Notes: generated from the letters alone by a model not told the origin. Positions 9,509-20,108 are shown, numbered from the stretch's first letter. The stretch: DNA of 64,000 nucleotides from Allobaculum sp. Allo2 (GCF_022701175.1 NZ_CP078088.1:434001-498000); one strand, 5' to 3'. Made by a program: numbers and translations.

Positions 9509-9933
9509 GTGAGTGATAAGGAAAACAGCGGACAGCTGATCAAAATGCTGAATGATGCGATTGAGCGGCGGGTAAACAATTCCCTGCGCGCGGATGATCT
9601 GACCATGGTTCAGGTCTGGGTTCTTCTTTCCCTGGATGAGAAAGAAAATCATACGTACTCCTTTAAGGAACTCGAACGAATTCTAGGTGTTGCGCAGTCT
9701 ACCTGTGTCGGAATTGTCAGCCGGCTCGTCGCTAAGAAACTGGTGGAAAGCTTTACCGATCAAAAGGATCGAAGGATGAAGCTGGTTCGTCTGAGCGAAG
9801 ACGGGAAAAACGCTGTGAAAAAGCGAAGAAGGATATCCAGGAACTGGAACAGACTCTGTTTACCGGATTTTCAGAGGAAGAGCAGGCTGTCTTCCACGGA
9901 CTGCTGAAAAGAGTTTACGAAAATGTAAAATAA
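9509..9933 (+). CDS. MarR-family transcriptional regulator
   Basis: About 141 residues with a winged-helix DNA-binding domain: the recognition region around GVAQSTCVGIVSRLVAKKLV and the wing DQKDRRMKLVRLSEDG are typical of MarR. The GTG start at 9509 is chosen because GGAGGT stands 6 bases upstream and it places the helical dimer region at the N-terminus. The last 40 codons are in another frame; restoring one A in the run near 9820 gives a normal helical C-terminus ending at 9933. It precedes a MATE exporter by 220 bases, so it probably senses a drug-like ligand and controls the pump. Repeated 17-base motifs lie between the two genes. Confidence 0.85.
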
Positions 9934-9980
9934 ACGCCCGCGGGCTTTCGCCCTGACGGGCGATACTAACGCGGAAATCG

Positions 9981-10112
9981 ATCGCTTGCTTTTGAAATAT
10001 CACAGTTAAAACGGAAACCGGACATACACAAATGAGAAAACGATGCCGGCTCCCTTCGCAGGCAGCCAGGCGCATGGATCGGTATGTTCAAATCAATCGC
10101 TTGCTTTTGAAA
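9981..10112 (+). repeat. Pair of 17-bp direct repeats before the MATE gene
   Basis: ATCGCTTGCTTTTGAAA occurs at 9981-9997 and again at 10096-10112, spaced by 115 bases, in the gap between the MarR regulator and the exporter. They could be operators for the regulator or remnants of a small duplication; I cannot tell which. Confidence 0.55.
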
Positions 10113-10152
10113 ATGGCGGAAACGTAGATCGAAAAATGGAATGGAGAGAGTT

Positions 10153-11491
10153 ATGAAAGATAAATCGATGGAAATATTTGAATCCATGCCTGTCGCGCAG
10201 GCTGTATTCAAAAACGCATTGCCGGCTATGGCGGGGATGCTGATGGTACTCGTCTATAACCTGGCTGATACTTTCTTTATCGGACAGACCCACGACGCAT
10301 TGCAGGTCGCGGCAGTATCGCTGGCGACGCCGTTTTTCCTGCTGTTCATGGCAGCGGGAACGATTTTCGGCATTGGCGGTACGTCCGTAATTTCCCGTGC
10401 CCTTGGCGAGGAAGAAAGGATCATGCCAGAAAGGTCTGCTCTTTCTGCATGTGGAGCTGCGTTGTTCTTGGTGTGGCGATGAGCCCTGTCTTTCTGATTT
10501 TTATGGATCCGATTCTTACTCTGATCGGCGCAAGCGCCGAAACGTGGGAAATGACGAAAACCTATTTGTGGATCGTCGCCTGGAGCGGACCGTTTGTTCT
10601 GGTTTCCAACTGCTACGCGAATGTGATCCGTGCGGAAGGCGAATCCGGAAAAGCCATGATGGGTCAGCTTCTCGGCAACCTGATTAACGTGGTTCTGGAT
10701 CCGATTATGATTTTAGGCTTTGGCTGGAACGTAGCTGGTGCTGCGATCGCGACAGTGATCGGAAATGTCATTGGGGCGGCGTATTACATCTTTTATTTCC
10801 TGAGCGGCAAATCCAGTCTCAGCATTCACCCCAGAGAGTTCACAGTAAAAGAAAAAGTCTGCAGCAGTGTTCTGATCATCGGCATTCCTGCGGCGCTCGG
10901 TTCGCTGCTGATGAGCGTTTCTCAGATTCTGATCAACAGCCTATGGCACAGTACGGGGATATGGCGGTGGCGGCCATGGGCGTAGCCATGAAAGTCATTA
11001 CCATTACCGGCATGATCTGCATGGGACTCGGGCAGGGCATTCAGCCGCTTCTCCATTTTGTTTTCCCTGTCTTTAGGACTGGCGCTGACCGTTATCTGCT
11101 TCGTTTTTCCGGCCAGATTGTCAGTGTGTTCCTGACCGATCCGACAGCCTATACGTATGCGGTTCATTTTGTTCACATCCTGTTAACCACAAGCTTTCTG
11201 TTCGGCGTCTACTACGTTCTTACCAACGCGCTGCAGGCGATGGGGGCTGCAGCGGCATCCTTTGTAATTAACGTGAGCCGCCAGGGCCTGATCTTCATTC
11301 CCGCAATGTATCTTCTTGAAGCCGCTATGGGAATTACCGGACTGGTCTGGGCACAGCCGGCTGCCGACGTACTGTCCTTTGGTCTGGCGCTGATTCTTTA
11401 TGTTCATACCTGGAGAAAACTCAGTCAGTCCAAAACGGAAACGACAGCTCCAGCCGCCGCTGCCGAAAAAATGAGCGCGGTCTGCGAGTAA
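10153..11491 (+). CDS. MATE-family multidrug exporter
   Basis: Cation-coupled antiporter of about 446 residues with the expected 12 hydrophobic segments. The N-terminal half has the MATE pattern NLADTFFIGQ, and the repeat half has GIPAALGSLLMS and GMGLGQGIQPLL. ATG 10153 is preferred over 10141 because GGAGAG precedes it. The gene is read in three successive frames (changes near 10410 and 10945), each compatible with one lost base. Near 11055-11070 the conserved stretch that usually follows IQPLL is missing, so a small in-frame-like deletion of perhaps a dozen codons is possible; this is weaker evidence. Probably regulated by the adjacent MarR protein. Confidence 0.85.
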
Positions 11492-11578
11492 AACACAGTG
11501 CGGTATGTGAAAGATAAAACCAGTCCTCAGACAGACTGAGATTGATCCGCCTTGCATCAACGCCATCAGCCAGACACA

Positions 11579-11635
11579 CAAAAGCCCGTCCTTATGGCTT
11601 TTTCGAAAGGAAAAAGTCAGAGGACGGGTCTTTTC
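11579..11635. terminator. Terminator between MATE and DUF2812 genes
   Basis: Long hairpin: GCCCGTCCT (11584-11592) with AGGACGGGT (11621-11629), with an inner GGCTTTTTC/GAAAAAGTC stem, flanked by A-run and TTTT. It serves the two convergent transcripts. Confidence 0.85.
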
Positions 11636-11683
11636 CTATTTACTTTTTTACTTTTTATTTTGCGTTTCGCAGTTTAACGGGTT

Positions 11684-12373
11684 TCAGAGCGACGATTTAC
11701 GATCTGCCACCATCCTATAAATGCCAATAAGTTCCAGGGTAATGGATCCTCCCATCAGAAAGTACCGAAAAGAAAGGATGGAAGCCGGAAGCAGAAGAGA
11801 AATGGCGTACAGAAGCATTCCGCAGACAAGAACAAGACTGGGCCTTCTTTCCTTTTCTTCAGGGCTCCGCCCTTCCAGAGTCCAGATCTTCTGGTTATAG
11901 GCGCGCAGCGCATTCATCAGAACAATCGTCATGAGTCCCAGCAGGAGGGTAAGGATCCAGTAAAACATCTGTCTGGTTTCCACCGCCGCATAAAATTCCA
12001 TCATGGAAGCAGCCAGTTCGATCACGCAGACGGCTTTGAACATCTTACGAATCCGCTTGAGCTGCTCCAGCTGGGAATCGGGATCGGTATACAGATGCAG
12101 AGGACCGTACTCGCTTTTTCGGCGCACCAGGAACCAGAAGCCGGAAGTACAGAGAAATTCAATGTCCATATCTTTCAGAATCTGACGATATTCCCGGGAT
12201 ACGCCAAACCCGCGGTCGTTGAGATCGCAGTCGAACTGCCATTCGCCCGGTTTACACGGTTCAAAGGTATAGAGACCGTACTTAAAGCGCTTCAGGGCCC
12301 ATCCTTTCGCGCACATTTCGTTGAGATATTCGATTTCGCGGTCTTTGTCGAACATGAGCCTGAACTGTTTCAT
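11684..12373 (-). CDS. DUF2812 membrane protein
   Basis: Intact, 229 residues. The first 110 residues form the DUF2812 domain (MKQFRLMFDKDREIEYLNEM and the following Trp-rich part), known as a companion of PadR-type regulators in Firmicutes. The rest carries about four hydrophobic segments in two hairpins. The start codon overlaps the stop of the PadR gene by 4 bases (12370-12373), a classical coupled arrangement. In such pairs the membrane protein is thought to sense an envelope or drug stress together with the regulator, but its biochemical role is not established. Confidence 0.85.
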   Translation of the reverse strand: MKQFRLMFDKDREIEYLNEMCAKGWALKRFKYGLYTFEPCKPGEWQFDCDLNDRGFGVSREYRQILKDMDIEFLCTSGFWFLVRRKSEYGPLHLYTDPDSQLEQLKRIRKMFKAVCVIELAASMMEFYAAVETRQMFYWILTLLLGLMTIVLMNALRAYNQKIWTLEGRSPEEKERRPSLVLVCGMLLYAISLLLPASILSFRYFLMGGSITLELIGIYRMVADRKSSL

Positions 12374-12681
12374 TCTTTATTCTCCTTGGCGTCTCTGAGC
12401 ATGCCCTCCAGTCGATGAATTTCCTGATCAAAGACTTCTTTTCCCAGATCGGTGATGATGTATTCCTTTTTGTTTCGACTGTCGGGTTCTTCCCGGTACA
12501 CCCGGATCCAGTCTTTCTTCTGCAGATTCTTAATCGCGCCATAGAGCGTTCCGGCGCCCAGTACGACGCGTCCATGCGTCATCTGTTCCACTTCCTTGGA
12601 AATTCCATATCCATGCAGCGGGTGATGAAGAACCAGAAGCATGTAAAACAGCGTTTCCGTTAACGGCAGATCCTGTCCCAT
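12370..12681 (-). CDS. PadR-family transcriptional regulator
   Basis: 103 residues, a short PadR protein made of the winged helix (LTETLFYMLLVL, HGYGISKEVEQMT, GTLYGAIKNLQKKDW) and one dimerisation helix. The start at 12681 is favoured over the longer frame because AGGAGGT precedes it and the family begins a few residues before the first helix. A promoter with an internal palindrome lies upstream, fitting the autoregulation typical of PadR repressors. Co-transcribed with the DUF2812 gene through a 4-base overlap. Confidence 0.9.
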   Translation of the reverse strand: MGQDLPLTETLFYMLLVLHHPLHGYGISKEVEQMTHGRVVLGAGTLYGAIKNLQKKDWIRVYREEPDSRNKKEYIITDLGKEVFDQEIHRLEGMLRDAKENKE

Positions 12682-12736
12682 AGCATTGTACCTCCTGTCG
12701 TCGCTCGATGTATCGTGACACGTTATATCTGATTTG

Positions 12737-12765
12737 ACTATATCAGGAGACGATATATCGGTCAA
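12737..12765 (-). promoter_or_regulatory. padR promoter with palindromic operator
   Basis: On the minus strand TTGACC (12760-12765), a 17-base spacer and TATAGT (12737-12742) form a good promoter. The palindrome CGATATATCG (12751-12760) occupies the spacer, and related GATATC/TTATATC words flank it, so the PadR protein could shut its own promoter here. Confidence 0.75.
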
Positions 12766-12963
12766 CGATATCTTTTTGGCGCTTTTCAAAGATACGATCG
12801 ACAGGAGAAATCAATGTCCGCAATCGATACACGAAAAGGAAAAAGGAGGGCACCCAATCCGGAAAATCGACGGAAAGAAAACCGATACAAATAAAAAGCG
12901 AGCCGCTCCTGAAAAAGGAGGCAGCCCGCCAGAAAAGCAAAGTGATTTTAAATGTCTGACGTC

Positions 12964-13946
12964 TCAGCTGTCTGTATCCTCTCTCTGCGTGACCAGACGG
13001 ACGATTACCGCAACCACTCCAAACAGCACGCCGGTGACAGGCCAGATGATCCAGGTCTGATCCCAGTTTCCGGTCGCAAAGCTCCAGCCCAGATAAATGG
13101 CTGTGGCCAGACACCAGTAAATCGAGGCAACAGGATCCATCCGTTTTTCCATTTTCCGGTTTTCTGAAGAATAGTCGCCTTCGGAGAGAATTTTTCAAAT
13201 CCGGACTGCGTGATGGACGACCAGACGAGAAAGAAGACGCCGATGGAAACCAGAAGCAGCAGGGCAGTGACGGAAAGAACGGCAGAGAATTCCTGATGAA
13301 TAAAGAGCGTAGAGAAAATCGGCGGAATCGGAGAAAGAATGCAGAAGACAATCCCGATAATGGTCGAAAGCGTGTGTGTTCTGGCAAAAGCTTTCTTTTT
13401 CTGTGCGGCCAGGCCTTTAACGCCGTATCCAAGGCTGAAGTCTCCGGTTTCCAGCGTTTTCCACGGCTTCATGATCTGATCCGACCAGATGAAGAGCGTC
13501 ACGGCGATGGCGACCAGAACCAGAAGTACGGAGACGCCAAGCGCGGCAACCATATTTTCGGAAATCAGGGAAGAAGGGAGAGCCGTAAAAGCGCTGAGCC
13601 CGATCAGCACGGCGGGAGACAGGATACAGAGAACCACACCAATGGCGACGCGCCAGGCGTTCAGGCGGTTCAGATCCAGAAAACGGTTGGCGTCTTCCAG
13701 ACTCAGAGTCGGAAGGGAAGACTCTTCTTCCTCAATGGTGACCAGCGGGGCGTTGTCCTTGAGCAGATAGTCTGTGGACACTTCAAAAATTTCGGAAAGC
13801 TGCAAAATCTTATCGAGCGAGGGAACGGTCTGGGCGCCTTCCCATTTGGCGACCGCCTGGCGGGAAACGTTCAGCCGGCTCGCCAGATCTTCCTGGGACC
13901 ATCCGTTTCGCCTGCGCAGTTCAATCAGTTTGTCTGCGAAAATCAT
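12964..13946 (-). CDS. XRE-family regulator with membrane domain
   Basis: About 327 residues. The N-terminal 60 residues are a Cro/C1 helix-turn-helix (LIELRRRNGWSQEDLASRLN, VSRQAVAKWE). The rest carries five to six hydrophobic segments in a repeated pattern, so the DNA-binding domain is tethered to the membrane. The start at 13946 is set by AAGGAGG 8 bases upstream; a longer frame reaching beyond it lacks a ribosome site. Near 13150 the frame changes, and restoring one base joins the last membrane segments ending at 12964. Proteins of this build are common in gut Firmicutes and are thought to link envelope state to transcription; the targets here are unknown. Confidence 0.82.
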
Positions 13947-14385
13947 CAGATATTTCCTCCTTGTGGACTTGTGTGCCTGCATTGTATCGAAGGACATTTG
14001 TTCCAGACAGAACCTGTCAGCTGGAAATCCGTCAACTACCGGTTGCATTTGTAAAAAGCATGACGGTTTGAGCGGATTTCCGCCCGAACTTTCGAGAAAA
14101 ATACCAGAAAATAGGAAAATCACGGGAAAAGTCATATATTTACAGACCGATTTTGAGCCTGTATAAAAAGTGCATACGCTTCAAAACGAAGCGAAAAGAG
14201 AAACGGACAGGCAAAGAAAGCCCGGCACGCAAAGCCGGGTGTACAGAAATCGACATTCATGGAAAATTCAATTTTCTCGAAAACCTGTCCGGGAAAACGG
14301 GGATGGTATTCTGAAGACATCAGCCAGAACAAATGGCTGAAACGCACTTGCATGGAATCCCAACCCAGAGAAAGGATCAGCCAGG
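13947..14385. other. Divergent regulatory region between XRE and ABC operon
   Basis: No gene seen in these 439 bases. They separate the minus-strand XRE gene from the plus-strand ABC operon. A GC-rich hairpin GCCCGGC/GCCGGGT (14219-14241) lies 145 bases before ugpC and has no T-run. A TATAAA word sits at about 14162. I cannot assign a complete promoter. Confidence 0.45.
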
Positions 14386-15552
14386 ATGGATATCGTACTG
14401 GACCACATCACCAAAATCTTTCCCGCACGGGGAAGAAAAAGAACAGCAGAGAAGTCGTCGCTGCCGACGATTTGAATTTCACCATTTCCAACGGAAAACT
14501 CTGCGGGCTGCTCGGCCCTTCCGGATGCGGAAAAAGCACGGCGCTCAACATGATCAGCGGCCTGCTCAAGCCGACTTCCGGCGAGATTTTTCGGCGATCA
14601 GAACGTCACGGAACTTGAACCGCAGGAACGCGGGGTCGGCATGGTTTTTCAGAACTATGCCCTCTATCCCCATATGAGCGTCTTTGACAACATCTGCTTC
14701 CCGCTGGAAAACCTCAAGGGCGATCAGAAACTCAGCGAAGAAGAACGAAAAGCCCGCGTCGAAGAAGTGGCACGGCTTGTTCACATCGAAGATCTGCTCG
14801 AACGCAAGCCTAAGGAACTCTCGGGCGGACAGCAGCAGCGCGTGGCGATTGCCCGTGCTCTGGTCAAACTGCCTAAAGTTCTTCTTCTAGACGAACCGCT
14901 TTCCAATCTGGATGCCCGTCTGCGCCTGCAGACCGGGAAGAAATCCGCCGCATCCAGCAGGAAACAGGCATTACGACCGTTTTTGTTACGCATGACCAGG
15001 ATGAAGCCATGAGCATTTCGGATTTCATTGTCGTCATGAAGGAAGGCCGGGTGCAGCAGATCGACACCCCGCAGAAGGTTTACGACAATCCGGCCAATCA
15101 GTTTGTCGCGCAGTTTCTCGGCCTGCCGCCCATCAACATGTTTCACGGCAAAATTGAAAATCAGATTTTGTACATCGGCGAAAATCCTGTGGCGCGTGTG
15201 CTCAGCGCGTCCGATCAGCCGGTGCATGTCGGCGTCCGCCCGGAGGGCTTTCTTCTCAAGGAAGAAGGCGCCCTTTGCGATCGCATGATCCGTACCGAAA
15301 TTACCGGCCGGGACATGAGCATCGTTTCCGAAAACGAGGCGTCCATGAATCCGGTCGTTCGCTCGATTCTTTCGGCGGAAGATCTGCAGATTCTCGCCGA
15401 AAATCAGCAGGAGGTGCATTTTGATCTCAAGCTGAAAAAGTCTTTCTTTTGAACCCGAAAGCGGAAACCGGATTGTGGCCGATCTTCAGCCTCTTCAAAA
15501 AGCGGCTGAAGAAGTTGTAGAAGCCGCGATCGTTCTGGAGGAAGCGGCATGA
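14386..15552 (+). CDS. ugpC: CUT1-type ABC importer ATPase (MsmK/UgpC)
   Basis: ATP-binding subunit of a carbohydrate or glycerol-phosphate importer, about 390 residues. Walker A is GPSGCGKST (about 14513-14540), the Q-loop [10 protein letters not shown], the ABC signature [15 protein letters not shown] (about 14818), Walker B LLLDEP and the H-loop FVTHDQDEA. The C-terminal regulatory domain of about 130 residues is present. The frame changes near 14420, 14588, 14930 and 15448, each solved by one or two restored bases; at 14588 the seven-T run expected for GEIFFGD has only five. First gene of a four-gene operon whose stop overlaps the next start. Confidence 0.9.
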
Positions 15553-16485
15553 AAAGCGCAAACGGGCGCACAGAGGGAAAAGGGCGCCTGAAAAAGGCTG
15601 GCAAAAATACAAGGGTTTTCTGTATTTGCTGCCGGCGCTTGTGTTTCTGGCTGTCTTTCTGATTTATCCGCTCATCGACGTGCTGATTTATTCCTTTGAA
15701 GAAGGCTACAGTTCCGCCGCGCAGACGTACGCGGGCATTGGCTGGTACAACTACGACTACGTTTTGCACGATCCCTATTTCACGCAGGCGCTCGTCAATA
15801 CGTTTCTGCTCGTCATCATTACGGTGCCGATTTCCACCGGTCTGTCGCTGGCAATCGCCTTTCTGCTGACCCGCATTCAAAAGCTGCGTTCGCTGTTTCA
15901 GACGATTTACTTTCTGCCGTACGTGACCAATACCCTCGCAGTCGGCATGGTCTTCATGGTGCTGTTCAAGCAGACGCCGTATTCCGAAGGCTTTGTGAAC
16001 ATGCTGATCCATATGTGCGGCGGCTCTTCCGTCGACTTTATCGAAGGTCCGTACTGGGCCAAGATGTTTGTGCTCTGCTTTTACACGATCTGGATCGTCA
16101 TGCCCTTTAAAATCCTGATTCTGACCAGCGCACTGGCCAGCGTGAATCCAATGTATTACGACGCGGCCCGCGTAGACGGCACCAGCTCCTGGCGCATGTT
16201 TTACAAAATCACGCTGCCGCTGATTTCCCCATCGGTGTTCTATCTGGTCATTACCGGCTTTATCGGCGCGTTCAAGGCGTATTCAGATGCGGTTGCCCTG
16301 TTTGGCACGAATCTGAATGCGGCGGGAATGAACACGCTGGTCGGCTACGTCTTTGACATGCTTTACCGCGATGGCGGGGGCTATCCGTCCTATGCGTCCG
16401 CGGCGGCCATTCTGCTCTTTCTGGTTATTTTGACGATTACGGTCATCAACCTGATGGTTTCGAAAAATATACCCACTACAGCTGA
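15549..16485 (+). CDS. ugpA: ABC importer permease (UgpA/MsmF-like)
   Basis: Integral membrane subunit of about 312 residues with six predicted membrane segments. The EAA loop that docks on the ATPase is visible as YYDAARVDGTSSWRMFYKI near residue 205. The start overlaps the ugpC stop (ATGA-type, 15549-15552). After about 25 basic codons the frame shifts near 15600 in an A-run. Near 16466 another lost A hides the natural stop at 16483-16485, so the raw frame runs into the following gene. Pairs with the next permease to form the channel. Confidence 0.88.
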
Positions 16486-16504
16486 GAAAACGGAGAGACA
16501 CACT

Positions 16505-17327
16505 ATGAAAAAATTCAAACCACTCACCTGGCTGTTTCTGATTTTGTGGGCGATCGCGGTTCTCTTTCCGTTTTACTGGATGGTGCTGACGTCCTTAAAG
16601 GATACGGCGCCTACAACGCGGAATACATTCCCCAGCTGTTTACGCTGTCGCCGACACTGGAAAACTATTTTTACGCGTTTACGGAAGTCGATTTGGGACG
16701 GTATCTGCTCAATACGGTCATTTTCACCATCGTTACTACGGTTCTGATGGTCTTTGTCACCATTCTGGCGGCCTTTGCGTTCGCCCGGCTGGACTTTCCA
16801 GGGAAGAACCTGGTTTTTACCGGCTTTCTGGCGCTGATGATGATTCCCAATGAACTGGTCATCATTACCAATTTTCAGACGATGACCGAGCTGAATCTGC
16901 GCAATACTTTTCTGGGTCTGATTCTGCCTTCGGTCACTTCCATTTTTACATTTATCTGCTGCGGGAAAGCTTTGCGCAGATTCCGGATTCGCTGTACTAT
17001 GCGGCGAAAATCGACGGGGCTTCGGACTGGAAATACCTGTGGAAAATCATGGTTCCCATGTGCCGTCCGACGGTCGTTACGATTACGATTCTCAAGGTGA
17101 TCGAATGCTGGAACAGCTACATCTGGCCAAGCCTTGTCACCGATGATCCGAAATACTTTCTGGTTTCCAACGGCATCCAGCAAATCCGCGAAAGCGGCTT
17201 TGGCCGGGCGAACATTCCGGCGATGATGGCGGCGGTCGTCGTCATCAGCATTCCCCTGATCGTTCTGTTCCTGGTGTATCGAAACCAGATCATGTCCGGC
17301 GTCGTCAAAGGAGGAACCAAAGGATGA
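16505..17327 (+). CDS. ugpE: ABC importer permease (UgpE/MsmG-like)
   Basis: Second permease, about 275 residues, six membrane segments, with the EAA loop YYAAKIDGASDWKYLWKI near residue 190. AGAGACACACT precedes the ATG at 16505. The N-terminal membrane segment and the core are in different frames (change near 16600), and another change lies near 16955 in an A/T-rich stretch; both act as single lost bases. The stop overlaps the start of the binding-protein gene by 4 bases, so the operon order is ATPase, two permeases, binding protein. Confidence 0.88.
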
Positions 17328-18931
17328 AGCGCCTTCGAAAACGGCTGCCCCGGCTGCTTTGCGCGGCCGCAGCGGGCATGAGTCTGCTGCTTTCCGGCTG
17401 CCATGGCGCCAAAGCGAAAAGCGCCTTTGTGATTCCCGAAGCGCTCGACGAAAGCCGTCCGATTGAGATTTCCTTCTGGGCGAAAAACGATACGAACAAA
17501 AACCAGACGAATGTCTACAAAAAGGCGATCGAAGACTTTGAAGCGCTCTATCCAAACATCAAGGTCAATCTGAAGCTGTATACGGACTACGGGAAGATTT
17601 ACAACGACGTCATCACCAACATTGCGACGGATACCACGCCCAATGTGGCGATTACCTATCCCGACCATATCGCGTCCTACATCCAGCAGAACGGGACCGT
17701 CGTCGGTCTCGATGCGCTGATGGCGGACGAAAAATACGGTCTGGGCGGCAGCGCCCTCAAATTTGACGGGGCGACGGCCGATGAAATGGTCGATTCGTTT
17801 GTACAGGAAGGCGTCATTGACGGAACGCAGTACGCGATGCCCTTCATGCGTTCGACCGAAGCGCTCTACATCAATAAGACGCTGGTCGAAAAGCTTGGCT
17901 ATTCCGTCCCGGATGTCGTGACGTGGGACTGGATCTGGGAAGTGTCCAATAAAGCGGTCGAACAGAAAAATCCGGACGGAACGTACGCCCTCAACAGCCA
18001 GAAAACGCTGATCCCCTTTATTTACAAGTCCACCGACAATATGATGATCCAGATGCTGAAGCAGCAGGACGCCGGCTACAGCACCGAGCAGGGCGAAATT
18101 GAAATTTTTAACGACATGACGCGCGAAGACTTGAAGAAAATTGCGCAGGAAACCAGGGACGGCGCGTTTTCAACCTTTAAAGTGTCCGGCTATCCCGCCA
18201 ATCTGCTCAATGCCTCGCAGACGCTGTTTGCGGTAGACTCCACAGCCGGATCCACGTGGATGGGCGCGGAGGCTCCGCTTTCGGACATCAGCCCGGATGC
18301 CTTCACGGAATTTGAAACCGTCGTTCGTCCGGTGCCGCAGATGAGCGAAAACCAGAGTCTCATGATTTCGCAGGGACCGTCCATGGCCGTCTTTGGCAAG
18401 GAAGATCCGCAGGAAGTACTCGCCTCCTGGCTGTTCGTGCAGTACATGCTTTCCAACGAACCGCAGATCGGCTACGCGAAGACGGAAGGCTATCTTCCCG
18501 TTACGCATAAGGCTTTAGAAGATCCGGCGTATCAGGACTATCTGGCGAAGGCTGGCACGGATAATGAGGAGCATTACGCGATCAAAATCGAAGCGGCGAA
18601 ACTGCTCATGGATCATCTGGACGATACGTTTACCACCCCGGTGTTTAACGGCTCGGCTTCGCTGCGCAACGCGGCCGGCGAGCTCATTGAAGATGTCGTC
18701 CGCTCGACGAGACGCAAGCAGACCGTCGATGATGCCTATATCGACGAACTGTACGAAAAGGTTTCCTCCCTCTACCGTCTGGATCAGATTTCTTCCGGAT
18801 CCGGGACGATTCATGATCTGGGCCCGATGCCCGCCTCTTCGGTCTGGTTTCTTTCTCTGCTTGCACTGACGTGGGTCATTCTCGGTGCAGTCTGGCTGTT
18901 TCAGAAACGAAGAAAAGCGAAAAACGCCTGA
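17324..18931 (+). CDS. ugpB: Sugar or glycerol-phosphate binding lipoprotein with C-terminal membrane segment
   Basis: Intact, 535 residues. A signal peptide ends in the lipobox LLLSGC (Cys26). The body is a family 1 extracellular solute-binding protein (PIEISFWAKND, then FEALYPNIKVNL, and TLFAVDSTAGSTWMG later). Unusually, after the binding domain there is a hydrophobic segment at about residues 505-525 followed by a basic tail (QKRRKAKNA), so the protein is anchored at both ends. A glycerol kinase elsewhere in the window would fit glycerol-phosphate or diester use, but the substrate cannot be fixed from sequence alone; maltodextrin- or multiple-sugar-type import is equally possible. Confidence 0.87.
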   Translation: MKRLRKRLPRLLCAAAAGMSLLLSGCHGAKAKSAFVIPEALDESRPIEISFWAKNDTNKNQTNVYKKAIEDFEALYPNIKVNLKLYTDYGKIYNDVITNIATDTTPNVAITYPDHIASYIQQNGTVVGLDALMADEKYGLGGSALKFDGATADEMVDSFVQEGVIDGTQYAMPFMRSTEALYINKTLVEKLGYSVPDVVTWDWIWEVSNKAVEQKNPDGTYALNSQKTLIPFIYKSTDNMMIQMLKQQDAGYSTEQGEIEIFNDMTREDLKKIAQETRDGAFSTFKVSGYPANLLNASQTLFAVDSTAGSTWMGAEAPLSDISPDAFTEFETVVRPVPQMSENQSLMISQGPSMAVFGKEDPQEVLASWLFVQYMLSNEPQIGYAKTEGYLPVTHKALEDPAYQDYLAKAGTDNEEHYAIKIEAAKLLMDHLDDTFTTPVFNGSASLRNAAGELIEDVVRSTRRKQTVDDAYIDELYEKVSSLYRLDQISSGSGTIHDLGPMPASSVWFLSLLALTWVILGAVWLFQKRRKAKNA

Positions 18932-19223
18932 AGCTCCTGAAATTTCAGCTTGAAGGGATCGAGGAGATAACGGTTTCATCCCGTTTCCTTTCGCACGATT
19001 TTTCTGATCTTCAAACGCAGCGGAAAAAACAGCGATTCGATCGGGAAAGATTTCACCGCATGAAAAAACCAAGTACACTATCCGTGGAAAAACCATTCAG
19101 GGCGCTGACCGGACGATCCTCAAGGAGCGGGATGACGAACCGTTCCTGATCGCTTCGTAGTGGTGTCTGGATGGAATCCCCATTAGAAAAGAGACAGAAG
19201 ATTCTGTCCCAAGGAGAAAAAGA

Positions 19224-20008
19224 ATGAAAAAACAGCTCTGGCTTCTCTGCTTGTCTGCGCAGGCATGGTCTTTGCCGGCTGCTCGAACTCGACCCCGGCA
19301 GCCTCGAGCAGTGCTTCGAGCACAGCGGACAGTGCCGCTGCTGCAAATCCCTCCGCAAAATCGGAAGGCGTCATGACGTATCAGGAATACGCGGATGCTG
19401 AACTCGAAAGCGAAGTAACGATCGAAGCGTTCGTACAGGCAAAACAGGCCTGGTGGGAAGACAAGGCAACGATTTACGCGCAGGATCCAGACGGCGCTTA
19501 CTTCATTTACAACGCTGCTGTATCTCAGGATCTGTATGACGAGCTGACCGACGGCGCCAAAATCAAAGTCAAAGGCTACAAGACCGAATGGTCCGGCGAA
19601 GTGGAAATCGCAGAAGGCGCTGAAGTAGAACTGATCGAAGGCGAAACCTGGAAAGCCGAACCGGTCGATGTGACCGATCTGCTGGGCAATGAAGAAGAAC
19701 TGATCAAGCATCAGAACCAGCTGGTGGATTTCAAGGATCTTACTGTAGAACCCGCACAGGAAGGCAGCGAAGAAGCGTTCCTGTATAACTACGACGGATC
19801 CGGAAGCGAAGGCGATGACCTGTACTTCAACGTTTCCAAAGACGGCAAGACGTACACCTTCGTTGTTGAGTCCTATCTGACCGGCGAGGAAAGCGAAGTG
19901 TACAAAACCGTACAGGAACTCAAAGTCGGCGATGTGATCGACTGCGAAGGCTTCCTCTACTGGTATGAAGGCGCCAACCCGCACATCATCTCGGTAACGG
20001 TAAAATAA
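19224..20008 (+). CDS. Lipoprotein with two OB-fold-like repeats
   Basis: About 261 residues. AAGGAG precedes the ATG. The start is in a different frame from the body: restoring one A in the run right after the start (ATGAAAAAAC) gives a normal signal peptide ending in the lipobox VFAGC, then a Ser/Ala-rich linker. The mature part holds two similar beta-rich units (VTIEAFVQAKQAWW, later QLVDFKDLTVEPAQE) resembling the OB-fold modules of small secreted proteins. No enzyme motif is seen. It is preceded by the ABC operon at 290 bases and followed by a bidirectional terminator, so it is likely a single transcription unit. Confidence 0.75.
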
Positions 20009-20108
20009 GTCCGTCCGTAATCGACAGGACCGCGCACATTTTCTTCCTGTACATACAGGGAGGAGATGCGCCGCATTTCAAAGTGTTTCAAAATATTTAA
20101 AAGTACAT

